In this document: piece by piece, positions 55,416 through 64,000 of the stretch
Numbering within the stretch: the stretch's first letter is position 1
How the letters are laid out: each line of letters opens with the position of its first letter
From: Herbaspirillum sp. WKF16
GTDB lineage: Bacteria > Pseudomonadota > Gammaproteobacteria > Burkholderiales > Burkholderiaceae_D
NCBI RefSeq assembly: GCF_028993615.1
Contig: NZ_CP118632.1
Location: 1,736,001-1,800,000, forward strand
Reading direction: 5' to 3'
Length of the DNA stretch: 64,000 nucleotides
Made by a program: the position numbers and the translations under genes
Notes under the pieces: generated by a model
What the model saw: only the letters and a program-made list of their open reading frames with translations
Databases searched by the model: none
What the model was told of the DNA's origin: nothing

Positions 55416-56165
55416 ATGGCAGACAAGGTCATCATCGTTACCGGCGGCAGCCGCGGCATCGGCGCGGCTACCGCAAGACTGGCGGGCCGGCGCGGCTACG
55501 CGGTCGCGGTCAATTACGTGTCCAACCGCGACGCCGCCGAAGCGGTGGCCGCCGAGATCCGCCAGGCCGGCGGCCGCGCCATCACCGTGGGCGGCGACGT
55601 CTCGAAGGAGGAAGACATCCTGCGCCTGTTCGCCACCGTGGACAAGGAGCTCGGCCCGGTCACGGCGCTGGTCAACAACGCCGGCATCCTGGAGCACCAG
55701 TCGCGGCTGGACCAGATGGACGCGGCGCGCATCAACCGCGTGCTGATCGCCAACATCACCGGCAGCCTGCTGTGCGCGCGCGAGGCGGTCAAACGCATGT
55801 CGACCAAGCACGGCGGCAGCGGCGGCGTCATCGTCAACCTCTCCTCGATGGCGGCCAAGCTGGGCGGCCCGGGCGAGTACGTCGACTATGCCGCCTCCAA
55901 GGGCGCCATCGACGCCTTCACGATCGGCCTGGCCAAGGAAGTGGCGGCCGAGGGCATCCGCGTCAACGCCGTGCGTCCCGGCCTGATCTATACTGACATC
56001 CACGCCAGCGGCGGCGAGGCCGGCCGCGTCGATCGCCTGAAGGACGCCGTGCCGATGAAGCGCGGCGGCAGCGCCGAGGAGGTGGCCAACGCCATCCTGT
56101 GGCTGGTGTCGGACGAGTCGTCCTACGCCACCGGCACTTTCATCGACGTGTCCGGCGGGCGCTGA
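55416..56165 (+). CDS. Short-chain dehydrogenase/reductase (FabG-like)
   Basis: A 249-residue classical SDR. TGGSRGIG is at 9-16, NNAG at 87-90, the catalytic Ser near 143-144 (VNLSSMAAK), Tyr158 and Lys162 (YAASK). It has a standard cofactor fold and C-terminal FIDVSGGR. GGAG precedes the ATG at 55416. Substrate unknown. In contrast to the SDR at 23169 it keeps all active-site residues. Confidence 0.9.
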   Translation: MADKVIIVTGGSRGIGAATARLAGRRGYAVAVNYVSNRDAAEAVAAEIRQAGGRAITVGGDVSKEEDILRLFATVDKELGPVTALVNNAGILEHQSRLDQMDAARINRVLIANITGSLLCAREAVKRMSTKHGGSGGVIVNLSSMAAKLGGPGEYVDYAASKGAIDAFTIGLAKEVAAEGIRVNAVRPGLIYTDIHASGGEAGRVDRLKDAVPMKRGGSAEEVANAILWLVSDESSYATGTFIDVSGGR

Positions 56166-56223
56166 TTACCCATCCCGGGACTGCGCCGCCGGCCGGCACC
56201 ACCCACCCGCATCGGAGGCAGGC

Positions 56224-56667
56224 ATGAACGATCTTTCGCAGCGCCGCATCGACCAGCTGCTCGCGCGCTACGGCGAGAGCCATCGCAATCCGATGAACGA
56301 GATCATCCATTGCGTCTGCATCCCGGCCATCGTGTTCTCGCTGCTGGGGCTGTGCTGGTCCGTGTCGCCGGCCGTGGCGCTGGTAGTGGCGGCGGCCTCG
56401 CTGGCGTATTACCTGCGCCTGTCGCCACCGTTCGCCGTGGGCATGATGGCGATGGCCGCGGTGATGCTGGTCCTGCTGGCCAGGCTGCCGTCCGGCGCGG
56501 TGCTGCCGGTGTCGGCGGTGGTGTTCGTGCTGGCCTGGATCGGGCAGTTCGTCGGCCACAAGATCGAGGGCAAGAAACCGTCTTTTTTTGAGGACCTGCG
56601 CTTCTTGCTGGTCGGGCCGCTCTTTGTGCTGGCCTTCCTGTACCGTCGCTGGCGGATCCGCTACTGA
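56224..56667 (+). CDS. Mpo1/YGL010w-like membrane protein (DUF962)
   Basis: A 147-residue membrane protein with four helices. The conserved histidines are in ESHRNPMNEIIHCVCIP (about residues 19-35) and GQFVGHKIEGKKPSFFED (about 108-125). Yeast Mpo1 is an Fe(II)-dependent dioxygenase for 2-hydroxy fatty acids; the bacterial function is not known. CGGAGG precedes the ATG. It is 58 bp after the SDR gene and may be co-transcribed. Confidence 0.85.
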   Translation: MNDLSQRRIDQLLARYGESHRNPMNEIIHCVCIPAIVFSLLGLCWSVSPAVALVVAAASLAYYLRLSPPFAVGMMAMAAVMLVLLARLPSGAVLPVSAVVFVLAWIGQFVGHKIEGKKPSFFEDLRFLLVGPLFVLAFLYRRWRIRY

Positions 56668-56852
56668 AAGGCGCATCCCGAGGTGTCGGCAAGCCGCCCG
56701 TTTGGCCGCGACGCTCGGCCAAACGGGCGGTTTGTATTAAGATGTAAAGAATTGTTTGCCGCCGCTCAAAAAGCGCGATCATGCCGATCGGCGGGGCGCA
56801 GGCAATCTATGCAGCCCGGTCGCCGGGCCAAATTTCAGTCGGAGTCTCAAGC

Positions 56853-57305
56853 ATGAAAAAATTATTGTCGATCGCAGTATTGGGCGCCCTGGTGGCGGGT
56901 TGCGCCGTCGCGCCGAACTCGGCCAGCGTCTATAACACCCGCCAGGCGCAGGGTGAGCAGACCGTGCGCATGGGCGTGGTCGAATCCATCCGCAACGTGA
57001 CCATTGACAAGGGATCGACCGGCGTCGGCACCCTGGGCGGCGCGGCGCTGGGTGGCATCGCCGCAGGTTCCAGCATCGGCGGCGGCAACGGCGCGCTGGC
57101 GGCCGGCATCGTCGGCGCCTTGGCCGGCGGCGTCCTGGGCAACCAGGCCGAAGCCCACCTGAACAATCGCCCTGGCCTGGAAATCACCGTGCGCCTGGAC
57201 AACGGCGAACTGCGCGCCATCACCCAGGACGCCGACGAGCCGTTCCGCATCGGCGAACGCGTGCGCCTGCTGTCCAACGGCCGCACCACCCGCGTGACGC
57301 ACTGA
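56853..57305 (+). CDS. Glycine-zipper outer-membrane lipoprotein (SlyB/Pcp-like)
   Basis: A 150-residue lipoprotein. The lipobox LVAGC marks Cys17 for lipid attachment. A glycine-zipper segment (about residues 58-105, GTLGGAALGGIAAGSSIGGG then NGALAAGIVGALAGGVLGNQ) precedes a small soluble C-terminal domain. This is the layout of SlyB and related proteins, which support envelope integrity. GGAG precedes the ATG at 56853. A strong terminator follows. Confidence 0.9.
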   Translation: MKKLLSIAVLGALVAGCAVAPNSASVYNTRQAQGEQTVRMGVVESIRNVTIDKGSTGVGTLGGAALGGIAAGSSIGGGNGALAAGIVGALAGGVLGNQAEAHLNNRPGLEITVRLDNGELRAITQDADEPFRIGERVRLLSNGRTTRVTH

Positions 57306-57329
57306 TCATCCGGTCGGGCACGCAAAAAA

Positions 57330-57355
57330 AGCAGGACTTCGGTCCTGCTTTTTTC
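57330..57355 (+). terminator. Terminator of the SlyB-like gene
   Basis: AGCAGGAC - UUCG loop - GTCCTGCT (57330-57349) with a six-T run; the A run before it may let it serve the opposite strand too. Confidence 0.92.
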
Positions 57356-57371
57356 ATGGGCGCTGCACATG

Positions 57372-57959
57372 TCAAAGGGGCTGGCGCTCCATCCATTCCT
57401 CTCGTCCGATCCGATACAGGCGGTGCAGCCGCAGCGGATGTTGCGGGGGCAGGCGCGGATGCAGGAAGTCTTCGCGGATGTCGCAGTGCATGCCCAGCCG
57501 CTGCATCACCGCCAGCGAGCGATGGTTGGCGGGCACCGTGAAGGAGACGATTTCCGGCAGGGCCAGCGCGGTGAAGCCGTAGTGCAGCGCCAGCGCCGCC
57601 GCTTCGCTGGCATAGCCGCGGCCCCACAGGCCGGCGTCGAGCCGCCAGCCGATCTCCACGGCCGGCGTGAAGCGGGCGTCGAAGGAGACCTTGAGCAGTC
57701 CCGCGAATCCGGCGAATCCGGTCACGCCGGGAATCTCCAGCGCCCAGGGGCCAAAGCCGTGTTCATCGAAATGCGCCTGGATGCGTTCGGCCACGGCATC
57801 GCTGTCGGCCCGGGTGAGCGTGGCGGGGAAATGCCGCATCACGCGGGGATCGGCGTTGATGGCGGCGAAAGGCGCGCGGTCGGCCGCGCGCCAGGGGCGC
57901 AGCAGCACCCGCGCGCCTCGCAGCACGCCGGCCTCAGGCGGGTGGCGGGGGGCCGTCAT
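57372..57959 (-). CDS. GNAT acetyltransferase (RimJ/RimL-like)
   Basis: A 195-residue acetyltransferase of the RimJ/RimL group. Motifs: RVLLRPWRAADRAPFAAINA near the N-terminus, EIGWRLDAGLWGRGYASEAA (acetyl-CoA site, about residues 100-119), FTVPANHRSLAVMQRLGM (about 140-157). These enzymes often N-acetylate small molecules or ribosomal proteins. It overlaps the start region of the next gene upstream by 26 bp. Confidence 0.87.
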   Translation of the reverse strand: MTAPRHPPEAGVLRGARVLLRPWRAADRAPFAAINADPRVMRHFPATLTRADSDAVAERIQAHFDEHGFGPWALEIPGVTGFAGFAGLLKVSFDARFTPAVEIGWRLDAGLWGRGYASEAAALALHYGFTALALPEIVSFTVPANHRSLAVMQRLGMHCDIREDFLHPRLPPQHPLRLHRLYRIGREEWMERQPL

Positions 57960-58458
57960 GGCCTTGCCGGTGCTTGACCAGCCAGATGTAGATCACGGTC
58001 TGCAGCAAGGCCACCGTGCTGCCGACGATGACTTCGCCCACCCGCATGAATGCCAGGTGCAGCTCCTGGTTCAGGCCGTTGCCGCTGAAGGCGGCCGAGA
58101 GCAGGATCACCACCGTGGCCGGCCCCAGGCGCCAGTTGCTGGGGTAGTTCTGCAGCAGCATGGCCACGATCACGGCGGCCGTCAGCGCCACCAGCATGGC
58201 CAGGAAGGTCGGGCCGAAGATCACCAGCGCGATGCACGACACCACGCAGCCGGAGAGGGTGTTGATCAGGCGCGCGCGGAAATTGGCCTTGGCCACCGTC
58301 ATGTCGGGTTCGGTGACGATGATCAGCGAGATCATCGCCCAGTACGGCTCCTCGATGCCGGCCGCGCGCAGGCCGTACCACAGGATCAGGCAGCCGGAGA
58401 GGATCTTGACCAGGTAAGCCAGGGCGTTCTTGCGGGGAGTGATGAAGTTGAATTCCAT
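57934..58458 (-). CDS. FUSC-family membrane protein
   Basis: A 174-residue inner-membrane protein with about five helices, resembling the N-terminal half of the FUSC/aromatic acid exporter family. Landmarks: EEPYWAMISLIIVTEPDMTVAK and FRARLINTLSGCVVSCIALV. It lacks the long soluble part of AaeB-type pumps, so transport of aromatics is only a suggestion. It overlaps the following GNAT gene by 26 bp; the two are coupled. Confidence 0.8.
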   Translation of the reverse strand: MEFNFITPRKNALAYLVKILSGCLILWYGLRAAGIEEPYWAMISLIIVTEPDMTVAKANFRARLINTLSGCVVSCIALVIFGPTFLAMLVALTAAVIVAMLLQNYPSNWRLGPATVVILLSAAFSGNGLNQELHLAFMRVGEVIVGSTVALLQTVIYIWLVKHRQGHDGPPPPA

Positions 58459-58545
58459 TGCGTGCGGAGGTGGACGGGGCCCGATGCCCGATGGTACCCA
58501 CGGATAGGCGGGCGCGGCAAGACACAGGCCGCTCCTGCGTCCATG

Positions 58546-58585
58546 AAAAACGCCGCCGCGCCATCCGGGGATGGGGCGGCGGCGC
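58546..58585 (-). terminator. Terminator of htpG
   Basis: On the minus strand a strong G+C stem (CGCCGCCGC pairing with GCGGCGGCG, with an inner CCATCC/GGATGG) precedes five T. It lies just beyond the htpG stop at 58604. Confidence 0.85.
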
Positions 58586-58603
58586 CATGCCGGACGATGT
58601 CGC

Positions 58604-60514
58604 TTATTTCGCGGCCATGCCCAGCAGCATGTCGTTCAAGCGCTTGACGAAGCCGGACGGGTCGCCCAGGGCGCCGCCTTCGGCCAGCAGGGCCTGATCG
58701 AACAGCAGGTGCGACCAGTCGTCGAAGCGCGCCTGCTCGTACTTCAGGCGCTGCACCAGCGGGTGGTCCGGGTTGATTTCCAGGGTCGGCTTGGACTCGG
58801 GCGCGTTCTGGCCGGCCGCCTTGAGCATGCGCAGCAGGTTGCCCGACAGCTCGTTCTCGTCGGCCACCAGGCAGGCGGGGGAGTCGGTCAGGCGGAAGGT
58901 GACGCGCACGTCCTTGGCCTTGTCGGCCAGCGCCTGCTTCATCTTCCCGACCAGCTCCTGGTAATCGGCCTGGGTTTGCTCATGCTGCTTCTTCTCGGCT
59001 TCGTTTTCCAACTGGCCGAGATCGAGGCCGCCCTTGGCCACCGAGGCCAGCTCGCGGCCGTCGAACTCGGTCAGGAAGGACAGCAGCCACTCATCCACGC
59101 GGTCGGTCATGAGCAGCACTTCCACGCCCTTCTTGCGGAAGATCTCCAGGTGCGGGCTGTTCTTGCCGGCCTGGTAGTTCTCTGCGGTGACGTAGTAGAT
59201 CTTGTCCTGGCCTTCCTTCATGCGGCCCACGTAGTCGGCCAGCGATACGCTCTGGGCCTCGCTGTCGTTGTGGGTGGACGCGAAGCGCAGCAGCTTGGCC
59301 ACGCGCTCCTTGTTGGCAGCGTCCTCGCCGATGCCTTCCTTGAGCACCTGGCCGAACTCGGTCCAGAAACCGGCGTACTTGTCCTTCTGCTCCTGCTCAT
59401 CGCTGTTGGCCAGTTCTTCCAGCAGGCTCAGCACGCGCTTGGTGGAGCCTTCGCGGATGGCGCGCACGTCGCGCGACTCCTGCAGGATCTCGCGCGACAC
59501 GTTCAGCGGCAGGTCGGCCGAATCGATCACGCCCTTGACGAAGCGCAGGTAGACCGGCATCAACTGCTCGGCATCGTCCATGATGAACACGCGCTTGACG
59601 TAGAGCTTGATGCCGCCGCGCTTGTTGCGGTCCCACATGTCGAACGGCGCGCGCGCCGGGATGTAGAGCAGCTGGGTGTATTCGCTGCGGCCTTCCACGC
59701 GGTTGTGGGTGTAGGCCAGCGGGGCGCCGAAGTCGTGCGAGACGTGCTTGTAGAACTCCTCGTACTGTTCCGGCGTGATGTCGGACTTGCTGCGGGTCCA
59801 CAGGGCGCTGGCCTGGTTGACGGTTTCCAGTTCGTCGGTGGCGACGCTGGCCTTCTTCTCCTCGTCCCATTCTTCCTTGTTCATCAGGATGGGCAGCGAG
59901 ATGTGGTCGGAATACTTGCGCACGATGGACTTGATCTGCCAGGCCGAGAGGAACTCGTCCTCGCCTTCGCGCAGGTGCAGGATGATGTCGGTGCCGCGGC
60001 CGGGCTTGTCGATGGCTTCCACCGAGAAGTCGCCGGCGCCTTCGGATTCCCAGCGCACGCCCTGGTCGGCCGGGGCGCCGGCGCGACGCGTTTCCACCGT
60101 GATGCGGTCGGCGATGATGAAGCCGGAATAGAAACCCACGCCGAACTGGCCGATCAGGGCCGCATCCTTCTGCTGGTCGCCCGAGAGCCGGGAGAAGAAT
60201 TCCTTGGTGCCGGACTTGGCGATGGTGCCGAGGTGGGAGATCGCCTCGTCGCGGTTCATGCCGATGCCGTTGTCGGAAATGGTGATGGTGCGCGCCGCGG
60301 GATCGACGGCGATCTTGATCTTCAGCTCCGGATCGTCCTCGAACAGGCTGCCGTCGTTGATGGCCTCGAAGCGCAGCTTGTCGGCGGCGTCGGAGGCGTT
60401 GGAGACCAGCTCGCGCAGGAATATTTCCTTGTTGGAATACAGCGAGTGGATCATCAGCTGCAGCAGTTGCTTGACTTCCGCCTGGAAGCCCATGGTCTGT
60501 TTTTCGGTGGCCAT
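58604..60514 (-). CDS. htpG: Chaperone HtpG (Hsp90)
   Basis: A 636-residue Hsp90. The GHKL ATPase has the [16 protein letters not shown] start, the DNGIGM motif and GQFGVGFYS. The middle and C-terminal dimerisation domains follow the normal order; length is standard (E. coli 624). MATEKQ at 60514 is preferred over ATG at 60532 because AAGGA precedes it. A sigma-32-like promoter stands upstream. Confidence 0.97.
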   Translation of the reverse strand: MATEKQTMGFQAEVKQLLQLMIHSLYSNKEIFLRELVSNASDAADKLRFEAINDGSLFEDDPELKIKIAVDPAARTITISDNGIGMNRDEAISHLGTIAKSGTKEFFSRLSGDQQKDAALIGQFGVGFYSGFIIADRITVETRRAGAPADQGVRWESEGAGDFSVEAIDKPGRGTDIILHLREGEDEFLSAWQIKSIVRKYSDHISLPILMNKEEWDEEKKASVATDELETVNQASALWTRSKSDITPEQYEEFYKHVSHDFGAPLAYTHNRVEGRSEYTQLLYIPARAPFDMWDRNKRGGIKLYVKRVFIMDDAEQLMPVYLRFVKGVIDSADLPLNVSREILQESRDVRAIREGSTKRVLSLLEELANSDEQEQKDKYAGFWTEFGQVLKEGIGEDAANKERVAKLLRFASTHNDSEAQSVSLADYVGRMKEGQDKIYYVTAENYQAGKNSPHLEIFRKKGVEVLLMTDRVDEWLLSFLTEFDGRELASVAKGGLDLGQLENEAEKKQHEQTQADYQELVGKMKQALADKAKDVRVTFRLTDSPACLVADENELSGNLLRMLKAAGQNAPESKPTLEINPDHPLVQRLKYEQARFDDWSHLLFDQALLAEGGALGDPSGFVKRLNDMLLGMAAK

Positions 60515-60601
60515 GTTTGTGTCCTTATTCATGTTTCAGTCAGTACCGGAATTGTTGATGCAAATAATGGGGATAGGGAAAAACAATCGTGGATGAGCAG
60601 G

Positions 60602-60630
60602 ATATAGGGAAGCAACTGTGGTTTTTCAAC
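60602..60630 (-). promoter_or_regulatory. Sigma-32-like heat-shock promoter of htpG
   Basis: On the minus strand: GTTGAAA (complement of 60624-60630), 14-bp spacer, CCCTATAT (complement of 60602-60609). This fits the CTTGAAA-N11-16-CCCCATnT pattern, 88 bp upstream of the htpG start. Confidence 0.75.
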
Positions 60631-60972
60631 CGCATATTGGTGACTTTTATCAGTTTTTGTCAGGTTCCGGAATTTCCCGATACCGGGATGACATCGCGCT
60701 CCCGATAATGGCGAGCGTCGAAATAGATCAAGTCAATTGAAATTAAAAGATTTTTTCCCTTTTTTATGTAATTTTCCCGCCATGTACGGATGTTAGAATT
60801 CTTTTTGCCAAAATATAAAGATTTGTTGACATATAATCACCATTTCTTCTGGCCGAAGAATAAGAACAATACCTGGGCCTTGGGTTTAGACAGCAGGAAC
60901 CGGTGCATGGGACTGCAGGTTTCTTTCTTATTCGTTGGATAGGGGCGGGGGGGCCGGCTGGAATGCCGGTTC
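60631..60972 (+). other. AT-rich leader region of the type I secretion operon
   Basis: No gene is seen in this stretch. It is AT-rich around 60720-60860. A 9-bp inverted repeat, GAATAAGAA (60858-60866) and TTCTTATTC (60925-60933), encloses the likely leader of the tolC-like gene. TATAAT occurs at 60832-60837, but its usual -35 is missing. Confidence 0.4.
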
Positions 60973-62655
60973 GTGGCATTGATGATAGTTCTCAAAAGCA
61001 AGCGTTTTCTAATTAGCCTTTCCTTGGGCTTGACCGCGCACCAATTCGCCGGTGCCGCGGAAGAGCTGGCACCGCTGTCCGAGCCGCCCGCGCGCACGCC
61101 GTCCGCGGCGACAGCGCCCGCAGCTGTTGCGCCCGCATCGGCGCCTGCGGCATCCGTCCCCGAGAAACTGGAAGTGCCGCCGCAGATCCGCCTGGGCGCC
61201 AATCCGGCCGGCGTCGCCGCCGGCGAGGCCCGCCTGCCGGCGCTGCTACCGGTGGATGCCAAGAACGGCCCCAGCCCGGATGACGAGATCCTGGTGCTGC
61301 TGCGCCAATCCGACGCCGAATTCAGCGGCAACACCATCATCCTGCCCGAAGCGACCATCGTTCCCGAAGGCGCCCCGGTTCCCCGGCTGACGCTGTCGCA
61401 GGTGCTCGACCTGGCCCTGGACAATAGCTACAGCTACGCCGCCACCTCGGCCCAGGCCGACCAGGCCCGTTACCAGGCCAACGCCGCCCTGGGCCAGATG
61501 GGTCCGACCCTGGACTTGCGCGCGCAGAAGGGCAAGGAATACTCGTCGCCGTCCTCAGCCATCGATCCCAACACCGGACTGGTGCAAAAGGCCTCGGACC
61601 ACAAGCGCTGGGACGTGACGGTGATCGGCCGCCAACCCGTGTTCGCGCCGGGCTCCTACTTCGACTACCGCAAATCCAGCACGCTGGCCGCCGCGGCCGA
61701 CCTGCGCCGCGACGACGCGCGCGAAACGCTCTATTACAACTCCATCAAGGCCTACTACGACGTGATGCGGGCCTACGCGTCGCTGTCCTTCTCGCGCTCG
61801 TATTCGCAGCGCATGGACGCCTTGCTGGACTACATGCGCAAGCGCCTCGAAGGCGGCGGCGCCAGCCGCATCGATTTCGAGCGCGTGCGCGGCCGCTCGC
61901 TGACCGCGCAGGCCGCGGTGGCCGAAGCCGAAGGCGCGCTGGAGTCCGCCATGGTTTCTCTGAACCAGATCACCGGCCGCAAGATCGAGCAGGTCGAGGT
62001 GCCCGACCACATGATGCCTTCGGTGCCCGACAGCTCGAAGCTGGCGTTGAACAACGTCTACGAGAGCAACCCCGGCGTGCGCGCCGCGCGGCGCGATGTC
62101 GAGGCGGCCGGCCAGGAACTGAAGTCGGCGCGCGCCAAGTTCTCGCCGACCCTGGCCCTCGAATGGACGCAGCAGAAGACGCGCGGCGCCGGCGGCGCCA
62201 TCGACACCAGCACCAACAGCCTGCAGCTGGCGACCGACCGCCGCCTGATGCTGGTGATGACCATGAACCTGCTCAACGGCGGCAGCGACATGTATTACAC
62301 CAAGCAGATCGACGCCAAGTACGTCGAGAAAAGCAATACCGCGCTGGACCTGGAACGCAAGTTGCGTGAGCAGATCGAGATCAACTACCGCACGCTGGGC
62401 GCGGTCAGGAAACGCATGGACATTTCGCGCCAGGCCTACCTGACCAACGCCAATGTCGCCGACGTGTTCCTGGAACAGTTGTCGACCGGCAGCAAGCAGT
62501 TGCTGGACGTGCTGGATGCCTATCAACAGGCTTACCAGGCGCGCATGGACTTCGCGGCCCTGCTGTTCCAGCAGGCCGATATCAGTTACCAGATCCTGCG
62601 CAATACCGGCCGGGCGTCGTCGCTGACGACGCCGCCGGCGCAGGCATCCAAATAG
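60973..62655 (+). CDS. TolC-family outer-membrane channel protein of a type I secretion system
   Basis: A 560-residue protein. A signal peptide (about 1-28) is followed by a Pro/Ala-rich segment (about 30-130) of low complexity, longer than in most TolC proteins. The TolC/OEP core has two repeats of coiled helices, starting LTLSQVLDLALDNSYSYAAT and LALNNVYESNPGVRAARRDV. The start is GTG 60973 or ATG 60982. It is followed 14 bp later by an OmpA-like gene and then HlyD; this is a type I secretion operon whose ATPase must lie beyond the window. Confidence 0.87.
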   Translation: MALMIVLKSKRFLISLSLGLTAHQFAGAAEELAPLSEPPARTPSAATAPAAVAPASAPAASVPEKLEVPPQIRLGANPAGVAAGEARLPALLPVDAKNGPSPDDEILVLLRQSDAEFSGNTIILPEATIVPEGAPVPRLTLSQVLDLALDNSYSYAATSAQADQARYQANAALGQMGPTLDLRAQKGKEYSSPSSAIDPNTGLVQKASDHKRWDVTVIGRQPVFAPGSYFDYRKSSTLAAAADLRRDDARETLYYNSIKAYYDVMRAYASLSFSRSYSQRMDALLDYMRKRLEGGGASRIDFERVRGRSLTAQAAVAEAEGALESAMVSLNQITGRKIEQVEVPDHMMPSVPDSSKLALNNVYESNPGVRAARRDVEAAGQELKSARAKFSPTLALEWTQQKTRGAGGAIDTSTNSLQLATDRRLMLVMTMNLLNGGSDMYYTKQIDAKYVEKSNTALDLERKLREQIEINYRTLGAVRKRMDISRQAYLTNANVADVFLEQLSTGSKQLLDVLDAYQQAYQARMDFAALLFQQADISYQILRNTGRASSLTTPPAQASK

Positions 62656-62669
62656 TTCGGGGGAAGGGC

Positions 62670-63446
62670 ATGGAGGGAGGAAAGGAACAGAATTTCTGGC
62701 CAGGCTTCGTGGACGCGCTGTCCAACGTGGTGCTGGTCATGATCTTCGTGGTCGTGGTGTTCGTCGTCACGCTGTTCTACTACTCGCAGAAGCTGGCCCA
62801 GATGAAGGTCAGCAAGCTGGTGTCGCAAAGCCAGACGCAGGCGGTGCAGGGCGTGGCCAAGAGCAAGCAGAACGATCTCATCAAGACGCCCGACGGCGCC
62901 GACGTCAACGTCTCCGACAGCAAGGCCGAGCGCGACCGCGCCGAGGAAGTGGTGCAGTTGAAGCGTGAAGTGGCCGACCTGAAAGCCAAGCTGGCCGCGG
63001 CGCCGCTGCAGTCGGACGCCGGCAGCATGCGCAGCGCGGCGGCGCCGTCCAGCCCGAACGCGATCCAGGTCAAGACCGATCCGACCAAGAGCGAAATCGC
63101 GCCGGGCGTGAAGATCGACGCCAACGACAAGGCCGTGGTGCTCAACTTCGACGCCGATTCCACGCAGTTGTCGGGCGACGGCACCAAGGCGCTGGATCGC
63201 AGCATCGGCGACTGGGTCAAGCGCGTCAAATCCAGCCAGGGCAAGATCGTGGTGACCGGCGTCATCAGCAGCGGCGGCTACAGCGACAGTCGCCGTCGCG
63301 CCTACTACCGGACCGTGGCCGTGCGCAATTACCTGATCGACGCCGGCGTCGAAAAGGAACGCGTGGTGAGCCGCGTGGCCACCGCCGAGAACGGCGATGA
63401 AAACGCCTCGCGCGTGATCGTCCAATACCAGGCAGGTGCAAAGTGA
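62670..63446 (+). CDS. OmpA/MotB-like membrane protein of the secretion operon
   Basis: A 258-residue inner-membrane protein. One helix lies at about residues 15-38 (FVDALSNVVLVMIFVVVVFV) with a MotB-like FWPGFVDALSN start. A coiled-coil (about 90-115, ERDRAEEVVQLKREVADLKA) and an OmpA-like C-terminal domain (about 150-250, VVLNFDADSTQLSGDGTKAL onward) follow. The peptidoglycan-binding residues are only partly kept. It sits between TolC and HlyD genes; its role in secretion is unproven. GGGGAAGGG precedes the ATG. Confidence 0.8.
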   Translation: MEGGKEQNFWPGFVDALSNVVLVMIFVVVVFVVTLFYYSQKLAQMKVSKLVSQSQTQAVQGVAKSKQNDLIKTPDGADVNVSDSKAERDRAEEVVQLKREVADLKAKLAAAPLQSDAGSMRSAAAPSSPNAIQVKTDPTKSEIAPGVKIDANDKAVVLNFDADSTQLSGDGTKALDRSIGDWVKRVKSSQGKIVVTGVISSGGYSDSRRRAYYRTVAVRNYLIDAGVEKERVVSRVATAENGDENASRVIVQYQAGAK

Positions 63447-63448
63447 CC

Positions 63449-64000
63449 ATGTCCATCAAGCCCGGCGCCGCCCACGGGATCGCATCCCCGGGCAAGGGCT
63501 TCATGCGCCGGCTGGCGCCGCGGCTGGACCGCCGCCTGGGCGAATTGCGCACCATGCCGCGCCCGCGCCTGGCGGTGCTGGCCTGCGCCGCGCTGCTGCT
63601 GTTGCTGCTGGTGTGGTCGGTGTTCGCGCCGATCGACATGGTGGTGCGCGGCGCCGGGCGCATCGTTTCCTCCGAACACAACCAGGTGATCCAGCATCTG
63701 GAAGGCGGCATCGTCTCTTCCATCCTGGTGCGCGAAGGCGCGGCGGTGAAGAAGGGCCAGACGCTGATCTCGATTTCCGACGTGCGCGCCAACGCCGACC
63801 TGGGCGAGGGCCGCGTCAAGATCCTCGGCCTGCGCGCCAAGATCGCCCGTCTCGCGGCCGAGGCATCGGGTTCACCTGGGTTGCAGATGCCGGCCGATCT
63901 CGACCGCGCCGACCCGGCGGTGCAAAGCGAGCAGGCGGCCTTCGCCGCGCGCAGCGCCAAGGTGACGCAGGAACTGTCGGTGCTGCGCGAGCAATCGGCG
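63449..64000 (+). CDS. HlyD-family membrane fusion protein, partial
   Basis: The first 184 codons of a membrane fusion protein; it runs off the window end. A basic N-terminal cytoplasmic part (about 1-40) precedes one membrane helix (about 43-64). The VVRGAGRIVSSEHNQVIQHL and EGGIVSSILVREGAAVKKGQ segment starts the lipoyl/barrel domain typical of type I secretion adaptors. The ATG at 63449, or GTG 63443 overlapping the previous stop, are candidate starts. It belongs to the operon with the TolC-like and OmpA-like genes. Confidence 0.88.
   Translation, partial: MSIKPGAAHGIASPGKGFMRRLAPRLDRRLGELRTMPRPRLAVLACAALLLLLLVWSVFAPIDMVVRGAGRIVSSEHNQVIQHLEGGIVSSILVREGAAVKKGQTLISISDVRANADLGEGRVKILGLRAKIARLAAEASGSPGLQMPADLDRADPAVQSEQAAFAARSAKVTQELSVLREQSA

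Noticed and set aside
60826..60837. TTGACATATAAT as a full promoter
   Set aside because: The -35 and -10 words adjoin with no spacer, so they cannot act together; only the TATAAT could be used with a poor upstream -35.

Overview
The window is about 64 kb of G+C-rich chromosome from a betaproteobacterium, most like Herbaspirillum or another Oxalobacteraceae. Evidence: an elongation factor P carrying Arg32 beside the EarP rhamnosyltransferase, a GbsR-CydP-CydABX oxidase operon, Liv/MmsAB valine genes, and a dispersed palindromic repeat family of a type common in this group. Assignment to a genus is inference. Genes are dense and on both strands. Nothing looks like a prophage, an insertion sequence or a CRISPR array. 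Only one gene (52800-54407) has clearly foreign base composition.

Left part (1-14352). A minus-strand glycerol/glycerol-3-phosphate operon runs SorC-type regulator, glpD, ABC ATPase, binding protein, permease (cut by the window start). It lies head to head with a metQ-metN-metI methionine importer. Then come a GNAT acetyltransferase, metG divergent from apbC/mrp, a small periplasmic DUF4399 protein and gltX.

tRNA and repeat region (14353-16418). Five tRNAs (Ala-Glu-Glu-Ala-Glu) follow a clear promoter. Behind them are three near-identical terminators, a hairpin-rich stretch holding an inverted, interrupted copy of the tRNA-Glu 3' end, and about seven tandem copies of a 139-bp bipartite palindromic repeat. 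Single or paired copies of the same repeat sit near 8.3, 24.1, 29.9 and 41.2 kb.

Middle part (16419-41310). It holds a LiuC-like hydratase; an operon of ECF sigma factor, two-helix membrane protein, dicluster ferredoxin and NmrA-like reductase; an Aer-like receptor; LysR, RidA, SDR and DJ-1 genes; a valine unit (LysR, Liv-type binding protein, mmsA, mmsB); denD with a divergent GntR regulator; efp with earP; ohrR-ohr; and the gbsR-cydP-cydA-cydB-cydX operon. cydX (56 codons) is shorter than usual ORF cut-offs. Several operators can be read directly.

Right part (41311-64000). A two-component pair of HprRS/CusRS type is divergent from msrP-msrQ-msrA. A textbook ATGACAA-N2-TTGTCAT box lies between them, and a near copy stands before the following DUF305 and beta-propeller genes, so the block reads as a periplasmic oxidative and metal stress regulon. 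Then follow a TPR/glycosyltransferase-like protein, a Nudix hydrolase, tRNA-Lys(CTT) with its own promoter, a spermidine-synthase-like protein, a second metQ, the low-GC dioxygenase-methyltransferase fusion, housekeeping genes, htpG with a sigma-32-like promoter, and the start of a type I secretion operon (TolC, an OmpA/MotB-like membrane protein, HlyD) that runs off the end.
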